A stretch of DNA of 47,007 nt from a virus. Both the position numbers and the translations under genes were made by a program. The stretch is from positions 1 through 47,007 of the IMG/VR virus record IMGVR_UViG_3300025880_000025. The stretch is one strand, 5' to 3'. Shown in pieces: positions 34,760-43,402 of this stretch. Every line of letters begins with the position of its first letter. The stretch's first letter is position 1. The notes beneath the pieces are model-generated. The model was not told the origin of the DNA. It searched no databases and worked only from the letters and a program-made list of their open reading frames with translations.

Positions 34760-35275
34760 TTAAAAATATCCTATTCCTGTAACGTTACTAGTATCTTCTT
34801 GTAATTCTTTTGGTGCTAAATCCCCTATATCCTGGGATAGTTGTTCAGCTGATGTAGCTAAAGTAGATTGAGCTCCTTCTAATTCTGATTGTAATTTAGA
34901 TAATTTATCCTGCAATTCCGGAGATGCACTACCTGATATAGATATTTTTAAATTTTCCATTTGTAATGTAAGATTATCAGATCTAAGGCTAGCAATTTCT
35001 GCTCTTAATGCTTCTATTTCTAAACTATTATCTTCAAAATTTATATATTCACCACTTGTTTTAACTAAATATTCATGAGAATTTACTTCTCCATTAGGGG
35101 GAATGTCATAAAAAAGTTCATTATATTGATTAAAAAATTCTTCTACAGAAGGTTGAACTAATAAATCCTCTCCTATAGAAGTAACCCCCAATTCACTAAA
35201 ACTAGTATCTATAGTTTTTACATATTGGGCTTTACTAAAAACTTCTTTTGTTAAATCAATTCTTTGTTTTGCCAT
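34760..35275 (-). CDS. Coiled-coil tail-module protein, 171 aa
   Basis: Starts MAKQRIDLTKEVFSKAQYVKTIDTSF. Residues 78-150 (LEIEALRAEIASLRSDNLTLQMENLKI... LQDKLSKLQSELEGAQSTLATSAEQLSQ) have heptad leucine/isoleucine spacing for a coiled coil. The C-terminus (NVTGIGYF) is short and hydrophobic. It lies seven bases before the 3024-residue gene and two bases after the 383-residue gene. It could be a trimerisation or baseplate connector protein. No family recognised. Confidence 0.6.
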   Translation of the reverse strand: MAKQRIDLTKEVFSKAQYVKTIDTSFSELGVTSIGEDLLVQPSVEEFFNQYNELFYDIPPNGEVNSHEYLVKTSGEYINFEDNSLEIEALRAEIASLRSDNLTLQMENLKISISGSASPELQDKLSKLQSELEGAQSTLATSAEQLSQDIGDLAPKELQEDTSNVTGIGYF

Positions 35276-35277
35276 TA

Positions 35278-36429
35278 TTAATTAATCACTTTAAAGTAAT
35301 AATCTTCATCTTTAACTATTATACTACCATTAATTGTAGTTTTAACTAATATTTTATAATATCTTTCAGGTTGTAAACCATTCATATATACATCAAAATA
35401 ATTACTAGTATTGTCACAACTTATTTGTGTAAAATTACTATCAAAATCTACAATAAACTCATTAGTATCCAAATCTTGAATAGCATAATAAGATGCTGTT
35501 GGTAAAGCATAATTAGTAGTGTATACAGATGCTGTTTGGAATGTACGAACTGGGAATTCAGGACGCACGTTTAATCTAAATCTATTAAAACTTTGAGAGT
35601 AAAAAATCCCGGGGTTTTGGTCTACTCCTACAAATAAATCAGTTGTTGTTATTTCATTTAAAGTTGTATCATATGAATAATCATCCCATTTTAATTCTAA
35701 AACAGGAGGGTATATTGTATTTGTATCTACAGAATAATATTTTAATATAGGTTGTATTGATCTATTTGCTGTAAATTCAATACTATCATCCCATTTTAAT
35801 ATAAACCCTTGGTTTTCATATTGTAAATATGTTCCTGGGGCTATATTTTTACTACTTGAGTACCATAATTTTATTGTATCTGTAACTCCAATATTTAAAT
35901 CCTTAGTGGATCTTACATTAAAAGTTTGTGAACCCACAAGTGAAGTTATACTATCATTATTTGAACCTGTTAACCATGTTCCTCCACCACTATTACCTGA
36001 TGTGTAAGAACTAGTGGTAAATGGTAAAATATCGTCTACTGCCCATTTTTTAGATCCAGAATAAGTCTGGAATACCCAACTTGTGCCATCAACTGTTTGG
36101 GGAGAATCTAAATATTGTCCAGTACCATTGACCCAAGATCCAGATATAGGATAAACATATAATGTTGAGTTTTGGGTAATACCTTCTGCTACCGATATAG
36201 AGGTTTTTAAACTACTAGACCAGTTTGAAGAAGATATTTTAGTATCAAAAACACTATCTATTTCTGCTTGATCAAATTGAATTAAACTTCTAGCTACTCT
36301 TGGGGTAGGAGTTAAAGTAATAGGATACTCACTATTTATTTCTAATAAGGAATCTAAACCTGTATTCATAGCGGGGTAGCCAGAATATATAGTTGCATCT
36401 TTGATTGGGAATAATTTATATACTGCCAT
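35278..36429 (-). CDS. DNRLRE-like structural/adhesion protein, 383 aa
   Basis: The N-terminus reads KDATIYSGYPAMNTGLDSLLEI (10-31), the DNRLRE-type beginning in which a D-A-x-I strand and an N-x-G turn open a carbohydrate-binding jelly roll. Further strands occur at ARSLIQFDQ and TLYVYPISGSW. The C-terminal part (about 260-383) is another beta domain with YKILVKTTI. No catalytic site. It lies between gp6 and the coiled-coil protein with two-base gaps, so it is likely part of the baseplate periphery, perhaps an initial receptor contact. The domain match is by motif only. Confidence 0.6.
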   Translation of the reverse strand: MAVYKLFPIKDATIYSGYPAMNTGLDSLLEINSEYPITLTPTPRVARSLIQFDQAEIDSVFDTKISSSNWSSSLKTSISVAEGITQNSTLYVYPISGSWVNGTGQYLDSPQTVDGTSWVFQTYSGSKKWAVDDILPFTTSSYTSGNSGGGTWLTGSNNDSITSLVGSQTFNVRSTKDLNIGVTDTIKLWYSSSKNIAPGTYLQYENQGFILKWDDSIEFTANRSIQPILKYYSVDTNTIYPPVLELKWDDYSYDTTLNEITTTDLFVGVDQNPGIFYSQSFNRFRLNVRPEFPVRTFQTASVYTTNYALPTASYYAIQDLDTNEFIVDFDSNFTQISCDNTSNYFDVYMNGLQPERYYKILVKTTINGSIIVKDEDYYFKVIN

Positions 36430-36431
36430 AA

Positions 36432-38288
36432 TTATAAGTTTACTACTTGTCCTTTTATATCTATATTAGGAAATTTAACTTCAAATATCATAGGATCTAT
36501 TGAAGGATAAATTACTTTATTTTGTGTTGCTCCATCTATATCATACGCATATGAAGAATATCCTTGAGATATATCGTTTTTATTTGTTATTGTTATATTT
36601 TTAACAGTTTGTACTCCACTAACACTATCTAATGCTATTTCTAATTGAGATAAAATAATTGGTTGGTTTATTTGTCTATTAGTAGTATTTAAAAAATTAT
36701 TTATTATACTAATACAAGTTCTTAATATTTGATTATTATTAACTTCTGGGATAGTAATTATTTGAAATTCAACTCCTAGGTTTATTATAAAAGCATCTTT
36801 TATATTAATACTATCTCCTATCATTCTATAATGACTTAAATATGTTTTTATATTTTGTTTTAAACTCGGAGAAGTTAATGCTAAAGTACCATTATTATTT
36901 TGACCTAAAACATATAAATCTAAAGTAGCATCTTCTTCATTAGATAAAGGTTTTTGAGCATATGCCTTAGTTACTATACCATATTTTCCAGGCATACTTA
37001 AAGTTCTAATTAAATAATCATCAGCAGTAACTGCTCTTAATTGAGTATTAGAATTAGATAATATGTTTTCTCTTAATTCAGTTATTGTATCTCCACCTCT
37101 ACCCCCAGATGCAGCATTAGGGTTATTTACAGCTATAGAATTTACTACATAGTCTGCTGTATTAGAATTTAGGTTAGTTTTTTGGAATTTAATGTCTGCT
37201 GTACTTAAAAATGTTAATGAATTTGCAGGTACATTAGAAACTACACCACCACCCGATAGATACTGTACTGTAATTGTTGTTTCAGAAGGGGCTATACCAT
37301 AAGTATTAGTAAAAATAAAATTAGTTGGGCTATAAGCTGTAGTTAATTTTTCTTTTTTAAAGGTTAAACCTAACCCAACATTATCTGGGTTTGGTATTAT
37401 TAATTCAGCTGTATCATTTGGGTTACCAGACCCAAATTGTATTTGGGTTTGTGTTGGATTTAAAACTCTAGATGTAAATCTAAATGGAGTTTGTCTTGTT
37501 TGTAATATATAAGGAACATTTCCCTCGTTTTGAAAATTATTAGGATCGTTTATATTTGTATTTTTAGTTTCTTCAAATACTAATTCTTGTGCTAAATAAT
37601 TAACTTCTGAGTATTTATTGCCCTCACCATCAAATACATCTATAATACCACCCATTTGGTTGTCGTTTACAATTATTGAAGGAAATGCTTGATAAGCTCC
37701 TATATTAGCTTCAACAGATCTAACTTCACCAGATAAAGCATTTCTTTGTTTTTTTAGTAAATAATATGAAGGTTCACCTGATGTTATTTGGGCTATAGAA
37801 ATTTCAGTTGGGTCTGTTGAACTAGAAACAGTAAAATCAACGGCGTCTTCAATAGTAAAAGTAATCCCTCTATCAGAATTTACACTGGTGTTTTCAGGTA
37901 CTAAAAGGGCATAGTCATAATCAGGGACATATTCATTTCCTATTTGTTTAGAAGGAATTTGTTGATAAAATTCAATAACAGTTGTTGCTAACCCTGTTAA
38001 TTTAGGTTTATAACCAAACATATACGCCATTTCATATAAATTATTATTTTGGTTAGCAAATTGTAAATATGTTTCTTGTATTTGTGAATCTAAATAAAAA
38101 GATAATACATCACCTACATAAGCAGCTTGCTCCATAAACATCATACCAGTGGATGTAGCATCAAAATCTGTGTAGGTATTAGGAAAATAAGTTTGAGTGA
38201 AATTAATTAATTCACTTCTTAAGCTTGTAAATCCTCTATTTGTATAGGATATATTTCTATTTATATTTGGGTTTTGATATGTAGCCAT
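36432..38288 (-). CDS. 6: Baseplate wedge protein, T4 gp6-like
   Basis: A 618-residue protein beginning MATYQNPNINRNISYTNRGFTSLRSELINF. Residues 44-80 (DATSTGMMFMEQAAYVGDVLSFYLDSQIQETYLQFANQ) and the following MAYMFGYKP match the N-terminal helical region of gp6-type wedge proteins. The C-terminal half, with SMPGKYGIVTKAYAQKPL and DLYVLGQNN, fits the gp6/J-like fold. In T4 gp6 dimers form the inner ring of the baseplate with gp25 and gp53. The start overlaps the gp25 stop by one base, supporting the pairing. T4 gp6 is of similar length (about 660 residues). Confidence 0.9.
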   Translation of the reverse strand: MATYQNPNINRNISYTNRGFTSLRSELINFTQTYFPNTYTDFDATSTGMMFMEQAAYVGDVLSFYLDSQIQETYLQFANQNNNLYEMAYMFGYKPKLTGLATTVIEFYQQIPSKQIGNEYVPDYDYALLVPENTSVNSDRGITFTIEDAVDFTVSSSTDPTEISIAQITSGEPSYYLLKKQRNALSGEVRSVEANIGAYQAFPSIIVNDNQMGGIIDVFDGEGNKYSEVNYLAQELVFEETKNTNINDPNNFQNEGNVPYILQTRQTPFRFTSRVLNPTQTQIQFGSGNPNDTAELIIPNPDNVGLGLTFKKEKLTTAYSPTNFIFTNTYGIAPSETTITVQYLSGGGVVSNVPANSLTFLSTADIKFQKTNLNSNTADYVVNSIAVNNPNAASGGRGGDTITELRENILSNSNTQLRAVTADDYLIRTLSMPGKYGIVTKAYAQKPLSNEEDATLDLYVLGQNNNGTLALTSPSLKQNIKTYLSHYRMIGDSINIKDAFIINLGVEFQIITIPEVNNNQILRTCISIINNFLNTTNRQINQPIILSQLEIALDSVSGVQTVKNITITNKNDISQGYSSYAYDIDGATQNKVIYPSIDPMIFEVKFPNIDIKGQVVNL

Positions 38289-38695
38289 TAAGTAAAGTTT
38301 AATTCTAATTCATCATTAATGTTAGTATTTGGAATGCTATAATTTATTTTAACAGTAATAGCATTTTTATCCTGGTTTTGGAGTATTACTACTTCTTCTA
38401 ATAATACGTTTGGAAAATTATTTAATATTTTTTCTTGAATATCTTGTTTTAGATAATCTAAATTTTCTGTTTCTATTTTAGTAAAAATAAAAGATCTTAA
38501 ACCTCCTCCAAAGGTAGGATTTGCAGGTCTTTCTCCAGGGTTTGTTAATAAAAAATTAATTAAATTAACTTTAATAGCATCTCTAGTTTGAAAATTAGGA
38601 GTAAATACCGCCTCTCCATCTATAGGAAGGTTAAAACCTATAGCTGTACCTGGTGCTAGATCATTTGGGTATATTTGTCCTACTAAATATGCCAT
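38288..38695 (-). CDS. 25: Baseplate wedge protein, T4 gp25-like
   Basis: The 135-residue protein has the diagnostic core NPGERPANPTFGGGLRSFIF (52-71), including the conserved E-R-P motif of gp25/TssE-type sheath initiators, then a C-terminal beta part. In T4 it seeds sheath assembly on the baseplate. It overlaps gp6 by one base and lies three bases after the 130-residue gene, typical of the gene pair. The length matches T4 gp25 (132 residues). Confidence 0.92.
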   Translation of the reverse strand: MAYLVGQIYPNDLAPGTAIGFNLPIDGEAVFTPNFQTRDAIKVNLINFLLTNPGERPANPTFGGGLRSFIFTKIETENLDYLKQDIQEKILNNFPNVLLEEVVILQNQDKNAITVKINYSIPNTNINDELELNFT

Positions 38696-38698
38696 ATT

Positions 38699-39091
38699 TT
38701 ATTTTTTCATTAACCCCATTATTTGATCCATACTTACACTTCCTTCTGGAAGTTTACCATTTGGGGATGTTGTATCCATTCCCGGTGTTACACCCATAGG
38801 AATATTAGAGGTTGTTGCATTAATTGTTCCATTTGCTCCTGGCATCATTGATCCTAATACATTTTGGATATTTTCTCGCATAGCCATTCTACTATCTTCA
38901 GGCATTGGAGTTTGCATTACAGGATTCATGGGGTTAGGTGTTCCTATACCCGTTGATGGAGGTGCTGTTTTAGTTTCGATAACTGTGTGTTTAGGTGAAC
39001 GTACTGCTTCCATAAGAATATCTTTCATTTCTTCTTGGATTGCTTCTTTTACGGCTTCCTTTACGATTGTTTTTAGTTGACTTAGTTTCAT
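38699..39091 (-). CDS. Small Met/Pro-rich phage protein, 130 aa
   Basis: Starts MKLSQLKTIVKEAVKEAIQEEMKDILMEAV, an amphipathic helix, then a Pro/Thr/Met-rich low-complexity region (PSTGIGTPNPMNPVMQTPMPED) and a short C-terminal helix (SVSMDQIMGLMKK). The helix resembles those at the starts of internal head or scaffold proteins in T4-like phages, but its place before gp25 argues for a baseplate or assembly role. The function is unknown. A promoter-like ATATTTATAAT box lies 14 bases before the ATG. Confidence 0.55.
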   Translation of the reverse strand: MKLSQLKTIVKEAVKEAIQEEMKDILMEAVRSPKHTVIETKTAPPSTGIGTPNPMNPVMQTPMPEDSRMAMRENIQNVLGSMMPGANGTINATTSNIPMGVTPGMDTTSPNGKLPEGSVSMDQIMGLMKK

Positions 39092-39104
39092 ACGTATATG
39101 ATTT

Positions 39105-39115
39105 ATTATAAATAT
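39105..39115 (-). promoter_or_regulatory. ATATTTATAAT box before the 130-aa gene
   Basis: The coding strand reads TTAATATTTATAATAAAT, ending about 10 bases before the ATG. It includes a perfect TATAAT and the shared 11-mer ATATTTATAAT (also at 45124). It fills the 28-base gap after the membrane-protein gene. Confidence 0.5.
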
Positions 39116-39119
39116 TAAA

Positions 39120-40778
39120 TTAGAATGCTTTTAAATTATTTGATTTAATGTAGAATGCAAGTTCATTAATTAGAACTTGATCTGTAGCGCTAAATGATTG
39201 TTCTCCTCTAAGTTGAATAACTCCATCTGAGTTTTTAGCTATTGCTTGTCTTGGAGTAATTGATCCAACTACATTTTTTCCTTCTATTACTGTGATTTCA
39301 AATCCATTTACTTTACCTATATTTAAACCTTGTTCTTCATTTTCAGAATCGAGGTTTCTTATTTCTTCTCTTAACTCTACAAGAGTAATTTCACCACTAT
39401 CTATTTGATCTTGTGCACATTTACTAATTCCTTCATCTATAGCCTTAAGTAAAATTCTACAAATTATTAATCCTGCTATAAGAAAACCCATTGATATTAA
39501 AAGTTGTTTATTAAGTTTTTTATTTTGTTTTTCTAGATCCTCTAATAAATCATCTATTCTTTGTAAAGCAGCAATAACATTATAAGTTATGGAGCTAGCT
39601 AAACCACCAAAATCTTTAGCTGGTGGTGTACCTATAGACATTGGAAAAGCTAAACCATCAAGGCTACCACGTACTGAAAGTAGAGCTTGGGAAATTATTA
39701 TAAATAATGCTGCTAAACCTGTATTTACTATGATAGCAGTATATACTTGGTTTATTTGTCTTATAATTTTATTTCTTTTTTCAATAGCTTCTTTTAATTT
39801 TTCTGGGGAAGGACAAACTGCATCATTTAATTGTGAAGGTTTAGTAATTGCAAAATATAATAAAATACTAATTATTACAGGAATTAATTTTTGTGTAAGT
39901 AAATTAACAACATTTTGTACACTTTTTTTTCTAGCTATTAATATTTTTTCTACTATTTCTAAACCTATACTGCTAAGTCTTTGACCTACAGCATATATAG
40001 TATTATTAATTTCATCTTTAGCTTTTTGTGCCGCAACATCAATATTAAACATTCCTTTAGTTCGAATGTCTCTTTTAATTGATTTATCTAAATTTATTAT
40101 AGCAGTTGAAGCAGGTATATAACCACTTTTAGTAAAAGATAAACCTAAATCCAATATTGAAGTTAATTCTCTTTTTTCACTTGTGTTACTTTCATCTTCA
40201 ACTCCTACCACTAAAACTTTAACCTTTACACTATAATACCCTTCTTTATCTGTTGTAGGGTTTTTTGTAACCATTAAGGGGTTAACAGGAGCATATAATC
40301 TAAAGTCTGTAGCTAATTTAATATCAGTATTTAGGGCAGAAAGTTCAGGTGGTGTTTTTATCCCAGCTTTTACTTCGACATTACTTCCTGGTATTTGTGC
40401 AGAGTCTATTCCTGCTTTAATTTTTACTCCCCTAAGTGGTTTTGCTGTTTGGGAATCATAAATTCTTCCACTAACTGTATAGGTTTCAAAACGAGGAATA
40501 TTCTTTTGTTTAAGAATTTTAATTTTTTGCTTAATTTCTGCAATTTTAGCTTTTACTGTTTTTTTAGCTTCATTTATTGCCTTTTTAGAAACATCTTTAG
40601 CTTCTTCCCCTAATCCTTTAGGTGTTGAATCTGCTAAGTCCTTAGCTTTTTTTAAATCACCCATTAACCCAGACAATACTTTTGAAAATTCTTTACCACC
40701 AATATCACCTAATATTTTTGCAAATTTAGGTTCTTGGAGAAGTTGTTTTCCTAAGTCTTCGAGAAAAGATAAGTCCAT
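39120..40778 (-). CDS. Unusual baseplate-module membrane protein, 552 aa
   Basis: Residues 1-95 are a Lys-rich helical/coiled-coil region (KKAKDLADSTPKGLGEEAKDVSKKAINEAKKTVK). Residues 98-235 resemble a carboxypeptidase regulatory-like beta sandwich (YTVSGRIYDSQTAKPLRGVKIKAG; DKEGYYSVKVKVLV). Three hydrophobic segments follow: about 298-312, 346-366 and 426-445, with charged helices between. A polar C-terminal domain ends the protein. Its stop abuts the 130-residue gene region and its ATG immediately follows the gp5-like stop (zero gap). In T4 this place holds hub genes. A membrane-contacting or tail-tube plug role is a reasonable guess, but no family is recognised. Confidence 0.6.
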   Translation of the reverse strand: MDLSFLEDLGKQLLQEPKFAKILGDIGGKEFSKVLSGLMGDLKKAKDLADSTPKGLGEEAKDVSKKAINEAKKTVKAKIAEIKQKIKILKQKNIPRFETYTVSGRIYDSQTAKPLRGVKIKAGIDSAQIPGSNVEVKAGIKTPPELSALNTDIKLATDFRLYAPVNPLMVTKNPTTDKEGYYSVKVKVLVVGVEDESNTSEKRELTSILDLGLSFTKSGYIPASTAIINLDKSIKRDIRTKGMFNIDVAAQKAKDEINNTIYAVGQRLSSIGLEIVEKILIARKKSVQNVVNLLTQKLIPVIISILLYFAITKPSQLNDAVCPSPEKLKEAIEKRNKIIRQINQVYTAIIVNTGLAALFIIISQALLSVRGSLDGLAFPMSIGTPPAKDFGGLASSITYNVIAALQRIDDLLEDLEKQNKKLNKQLLISMGFLIAGLIICRILLKAIDEGISKCAQDQIDSGEITLVELREEIRNLDSENEEQGLNIGKVNGFEITVIEGKNVVGSITPRQAIAKNSDGVIQLRGEQSFSATDQVLINELAFYIKSNNLKAF

Positions 40779-42038
40779 TTATATACTTTTTACGGATTTA
40801 GATAAATATTGAGATAACTGACTTTTCATATTATCGGCTTGAATTTTTAAATTAGATGCTGTTGCAGATGTAGGACCTAAAAAAGGTTCTGTTGTTAATG
40901 AATCACATAGTAAAGAAATTGCAAAAAGTAAATTATTAAAACCCTCCATAAATTTATCTCCTAATATAATAGACTCACTAGCATCTTTTTCCCCTAATCT
41001 TACTTCCTTACCTTGAAGAATAATATTATTATTTCTAGAAAATAATCCTATATCTTTTACTGCATTAATAGATACATTTTGGTTAGAAGTTAAAAATATA
41101 CTATCAGTAGATGAATTTAAAACTAATCTTCCTGAATTTAATATTATTTGATTTGAATTATATTCCCTTAAAGATGTTGGGTTATTATTTAATGATGGAA
41201 AATCAGAAAATTCAGTTTTTATGGGTATAGCTTGATTTGATGTTAAATAAATAGAAGATAAATCTTTATTTATATTTTCTATTATAGGTTCAAATCCTTC
41301 AGGTGATGTATCTGATGGTTGGCCATTTCTTATAATTGTAATAGGATTGCCATTTTCACCTGAATTAGACCAATTATTTTGATAAAAAGTACTATCACTT
41401 TTTGCTGTATTACCTAAACGAATTGAATTACCAAATCTTCCCTCCATAATTACATCACCCATAAAGGGTAATAAAGGATGAATATTACCTTTTTCTACAA
41501 AGGTACCACCAGTAGGTGGATTTAAGTTTAGTTCAAATTCCTTTGTTTGTGTATTCTTAGATACTCCAATCTCGTTTTGGATATAATCTGTATCATTTTC
41601 TGGTTCTATTTCTCCCTCTGTTAAGAGAGGAGTAGGTACAGCATTATGGTGAGGGTGATTCCAACAACTTGTAGGAGAAATATAATAATATTTAGTAGAT
41701 TTATTTAAACGTCCACTTTGAGTATTATCTGGTAGTGAGAATATTAATAATATTTCATTTACTACTGGGTAGTTTGTTAAATGGGGAAATAAAGGGGTTG
41801 CAAAACTTACTGTTCCACTCGAATTGGGTTCATTTACATTTTCAAATTCAACAGTTCCTATACCCGCCCACTGTCCATATAGTTGAAAATTAGGGCTAGT
41901 ATCACTTATAATAATATTTGTTACTCTACCACTTATAACTTTTCCATCAACTTCACTTAATAAAGTCGATATAGCATTATTATCATTACCTTTAGATATG
42001 CTGTTATTTAAACCAGTAAAACCATAATTAGTTGCCAT
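40779..42038 (-). CDS. 5: gp5-like baseplate spike without lysozyme domain
   Basis: The N-terminal region (about 25-130) fits an OB-fold start (VDGKVISGRVTNIIISD; FPHLTNYPVVNEILLIFSLP). MEGRFGNSIRLGNT (about 198-211) is the typical transition of gp5/VgrG spikes. From 285 the sequence NQIILNSGRLVLNSSTDSIFLTSNQNVSINA shows the short strand periodicity of a triple beta-helix. The lysozyme domain present between these parts in T4 gp5 is absent. The C-terminus is helical. The gene follows the 118-residue gene with an 11-base overlap, with GAGGA before the start. In T4 gp5 forms the puncturing needle. Confidence 0.8.
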   Translation of the reverse strand: MATNYGFTGLNNSISKGNDNNAISTLLSEVDGKVISGRVTNIIISDTSPNFQLYGQWAGIGTVEFENVNEPNSSGTVSFATPLFPHLTNYPVVNEILLIFSLPDNTQSGRLNKSTKYYYISPTSCWNHPHHNAVPTPLLTEGEIEPENDTDYIQNEIGVSKNTQTKEFELNLNPPTGGTFVEKGNIHPLLPFMGDVIMEGRFGNSIRLGNTAKSDSTFYQNNWSNSGENGNPITIIRNGQPSDTSPEGFEPIIENINKDLSSIYLTSNQAIPIKTEFSDFPSLNNNPTSLREYNSNQIILNSGRLVLNSSTDSIFLTSNQNVSINAVKDIGLFSRNNNIILQGKEVRLGEKDASESIILGDKFMEGFNNLLFAISLLCDSLTTEPFLGPTSATASNLKIQADNMKSQLSQYLSKSVKSI

Positions 42039-42384
42039 CTTTTGTTTCCTCGAAGTTTTCGTTGAGTTTATCTAACTCTTTCATTAATTCTGCTTTTTCT
42101 TCTTCCGTTATACCCATGGTATCTTCACTAGAACTATTATTAAGCGCACGCTGTACTATAGTAGCCATTTTAATTAATTGTTCATCGTTACGAACGCCAA
42201 TATCCATATATTCTTTTATAAGAGGTACAATTAAAGTTGCATCACCAATATCGTTTATTAAAGGTTTTAATTCAGATATTAAACCTGATATTTGTTTTTC
42301 TTTTTTCTTTTGATTGTTGTATATCTCTTCTAAGATATTAGAGAATTTCTTCTTCCCGAATACAACACTATCTAATGATCCCAT
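42028..42384 (-). CDS. Conserved small helical protein, 118 aa
   Basis: Starts MGSLDSVVFGKKKFSNILEEIYNNQKKKEKQISGLISELKPLI and continues IVPLIKEYMDIGVRNDEQLIKMATIVQRAL, a mostly helical protein with an acidic C-terminus. I recall similar proteins beside gp55 and gp5 in T4-like environmental phages, but no function is known to me. It overlaps the gp5-like gene by 11 bases and follows the sigma gene by 35 bases with an ATATTTATAAC box between, so it likely begins a late operon. Confidence 0.6.
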   Translation of the reverse strand: MGSLDSVVFGKKKFSNILEEIYNNQKKKEKQISGLISELKPLINDIGDATLIVPLIKEYMDIGVRNDEQLIKMATIVQRALNNSSSEDTMGITEEEKAELMKELDKLNENFEETKDGN

Positions 42385-42393
42385 AATATTTTG

Positions 42394-42404
42394 GTTATAA
42401 ATAT
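42394..42404 (-). promoter_or_regulatory. ATATTTATAAC box before the 118-aa gene
   Basis: The coding strand reads TTAATATTTATAACC, ending about nine bases before the ATG at 42384. If used as a promoter the transcript would start only a few bases before the start codon. It sits between the sigma gene and the baseplate operon. Confidence 0.5.
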
Positions 42405-42419
42405 TAAGATAAAAGGAGG

Positions 42420-43127
42420 TTAGAATCTAGTATAACCATTTTCTAAATAAAATAAATATTGCTGTTTAAATATATCATGTAGTTTATCAGCAATTTTAGT
42501 TATCTTTGGTGTTTTTACATCAACCATTTCTCTTATGTAAATGTAAAGTGCCTTTTTATTAAATACTTCTAATGTTTCTCGTTTTCTAAACAATTCTAAA
42601 ATGGCATCTGCTATCTGTGCATCATTCTTTTTAGGGAATAGACTAAATATATTTTCGGATACATAACTTACATATATATCTACATATTTATCTAAATCAC
42701 TTTTAATTCTGTCATCACCCATACTGTAAATATGAGATGATCCTTCTTTAGATAATTCTTCAACTCCTACATTATTAATTTTCTTTTTATAATTTTTAGT
42801 ATTATATAATATTAACCAACGTTTAACTATAGTACCGAAATAAGAATATGCTTTGGCCCCTCTAGTTGGATCAAATAAATGCATTTTAGATAATAAAAAT
42901 GTAATTATCTCATGTTGTAAATGTTCTAAATCAGTTACTTCAGTATGATAAAATTTAAAAGTATGAATTATATTCTGAGTGAGTTTGAAAAAAGGGTAAT
43001 GAATATGAGTTTCATATATCTTACTTCTAATTTCTGAGTCAGGTTGATTGTTATATTTAACAATATAGTCTTCTGTTTCCTGAGTAAAGTAGTTTTTACT
43101 CTTAGGTCTTCTCTTTTTTGGAGCCAT
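42420..43127 (-). CDS. 55: Late-transcription sigma factor, T4 gp55-like
   Basis: The 235-residue protein has a basic N-terminus (MAPKKRRPKSK), then the sigma region-2 core: EIRSKIYETHIHYPFFKLTQNII (32-54), DLEHLQHEIITFLLSKMHLFDPTRGAKAYSYFGTIVKRWLI (66-106), the last with the YFGTI...W core that binds the -10 DNA. No region 4 is present, as in T4 gp55, which works with a sliding clamp and gp33. It directs RNA polymerase to late promoters. It lies beside the baseplate genes it should turn on. The start overlaps the upstream stop in TAATG. Confidence 0.85.
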   Translation of the reverse strand: MAPKKRRPKSKNYFTQETEDYIVKYNNQPDSEIRSKIYETHIHYPFFKLTQNIIHTFKFYHTEVTDLEHLQHEIITFLLSKMHLFDPTRGAKAYSYFGTIVKRWLILYNTKNYKKKINNVGVEELSKEGSSHIYSMGDDRIKSDLDKYVDIYVSYVSENIFSLFPKKNDAQIADAILELFRKRETLEVFNKKALYIYIREMVDVKTPKITKIADKLHDIFKQQYLFYLENGYTRF

Positions 43128-43402
43128 TACTTAGATTTAAATGCCGAAAGGTTGTTCTGTAAAATTTTAATTTCTTCAAAAAACCAACCTATTTCGTCAT
43201 CACTTTTAAAAGATCCTTTTATGTCTATTTGACTTAAACGCTGAGAAGCTTTTTCTATTTGAGATGATATATTTTCAATAAAAATATCTTGGGAAACAAT
43301 AATATCTTCTGCTTTTTCATTTTTCCTTAAAAGATTAAAAGTCGTATATCCTAAGATAACGACTAATAAACTTAAAATTCCTATTGTTACTGCTAATATC
43401 AT
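43127..43402 (-). CDS. Single-pass membrane protein with FKSDDEIGWFF, 91 aa
   Basis: One N-terminal transmembrane helix (MILAVTIGILSLLVVILGYTTF, about 1-22) is followed by a basic stop (LLRKNEK) and a soluble helical part with IENISSQIEKASQRLSQI and GSFKSDDEIGWFFEEIKILQNNL. The FxSDDEIGxFF motif recurs in small phage membrane proteins near gp55 in related phages, from memory. A role in lysis timing or membrane-bound assembly has been proposed for such proteins only by position. It overlaps the genes on both sides. Confidence 0.6.
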   Translation of the reverse strand: MILAVTIGILSLLVVILGYTTFNLLRKNEKAEDIIVSQDIFIENISSQIEKASQRLSQIDIKGSFKSDDEIGWFFEEIKILQNNLSAFKSK

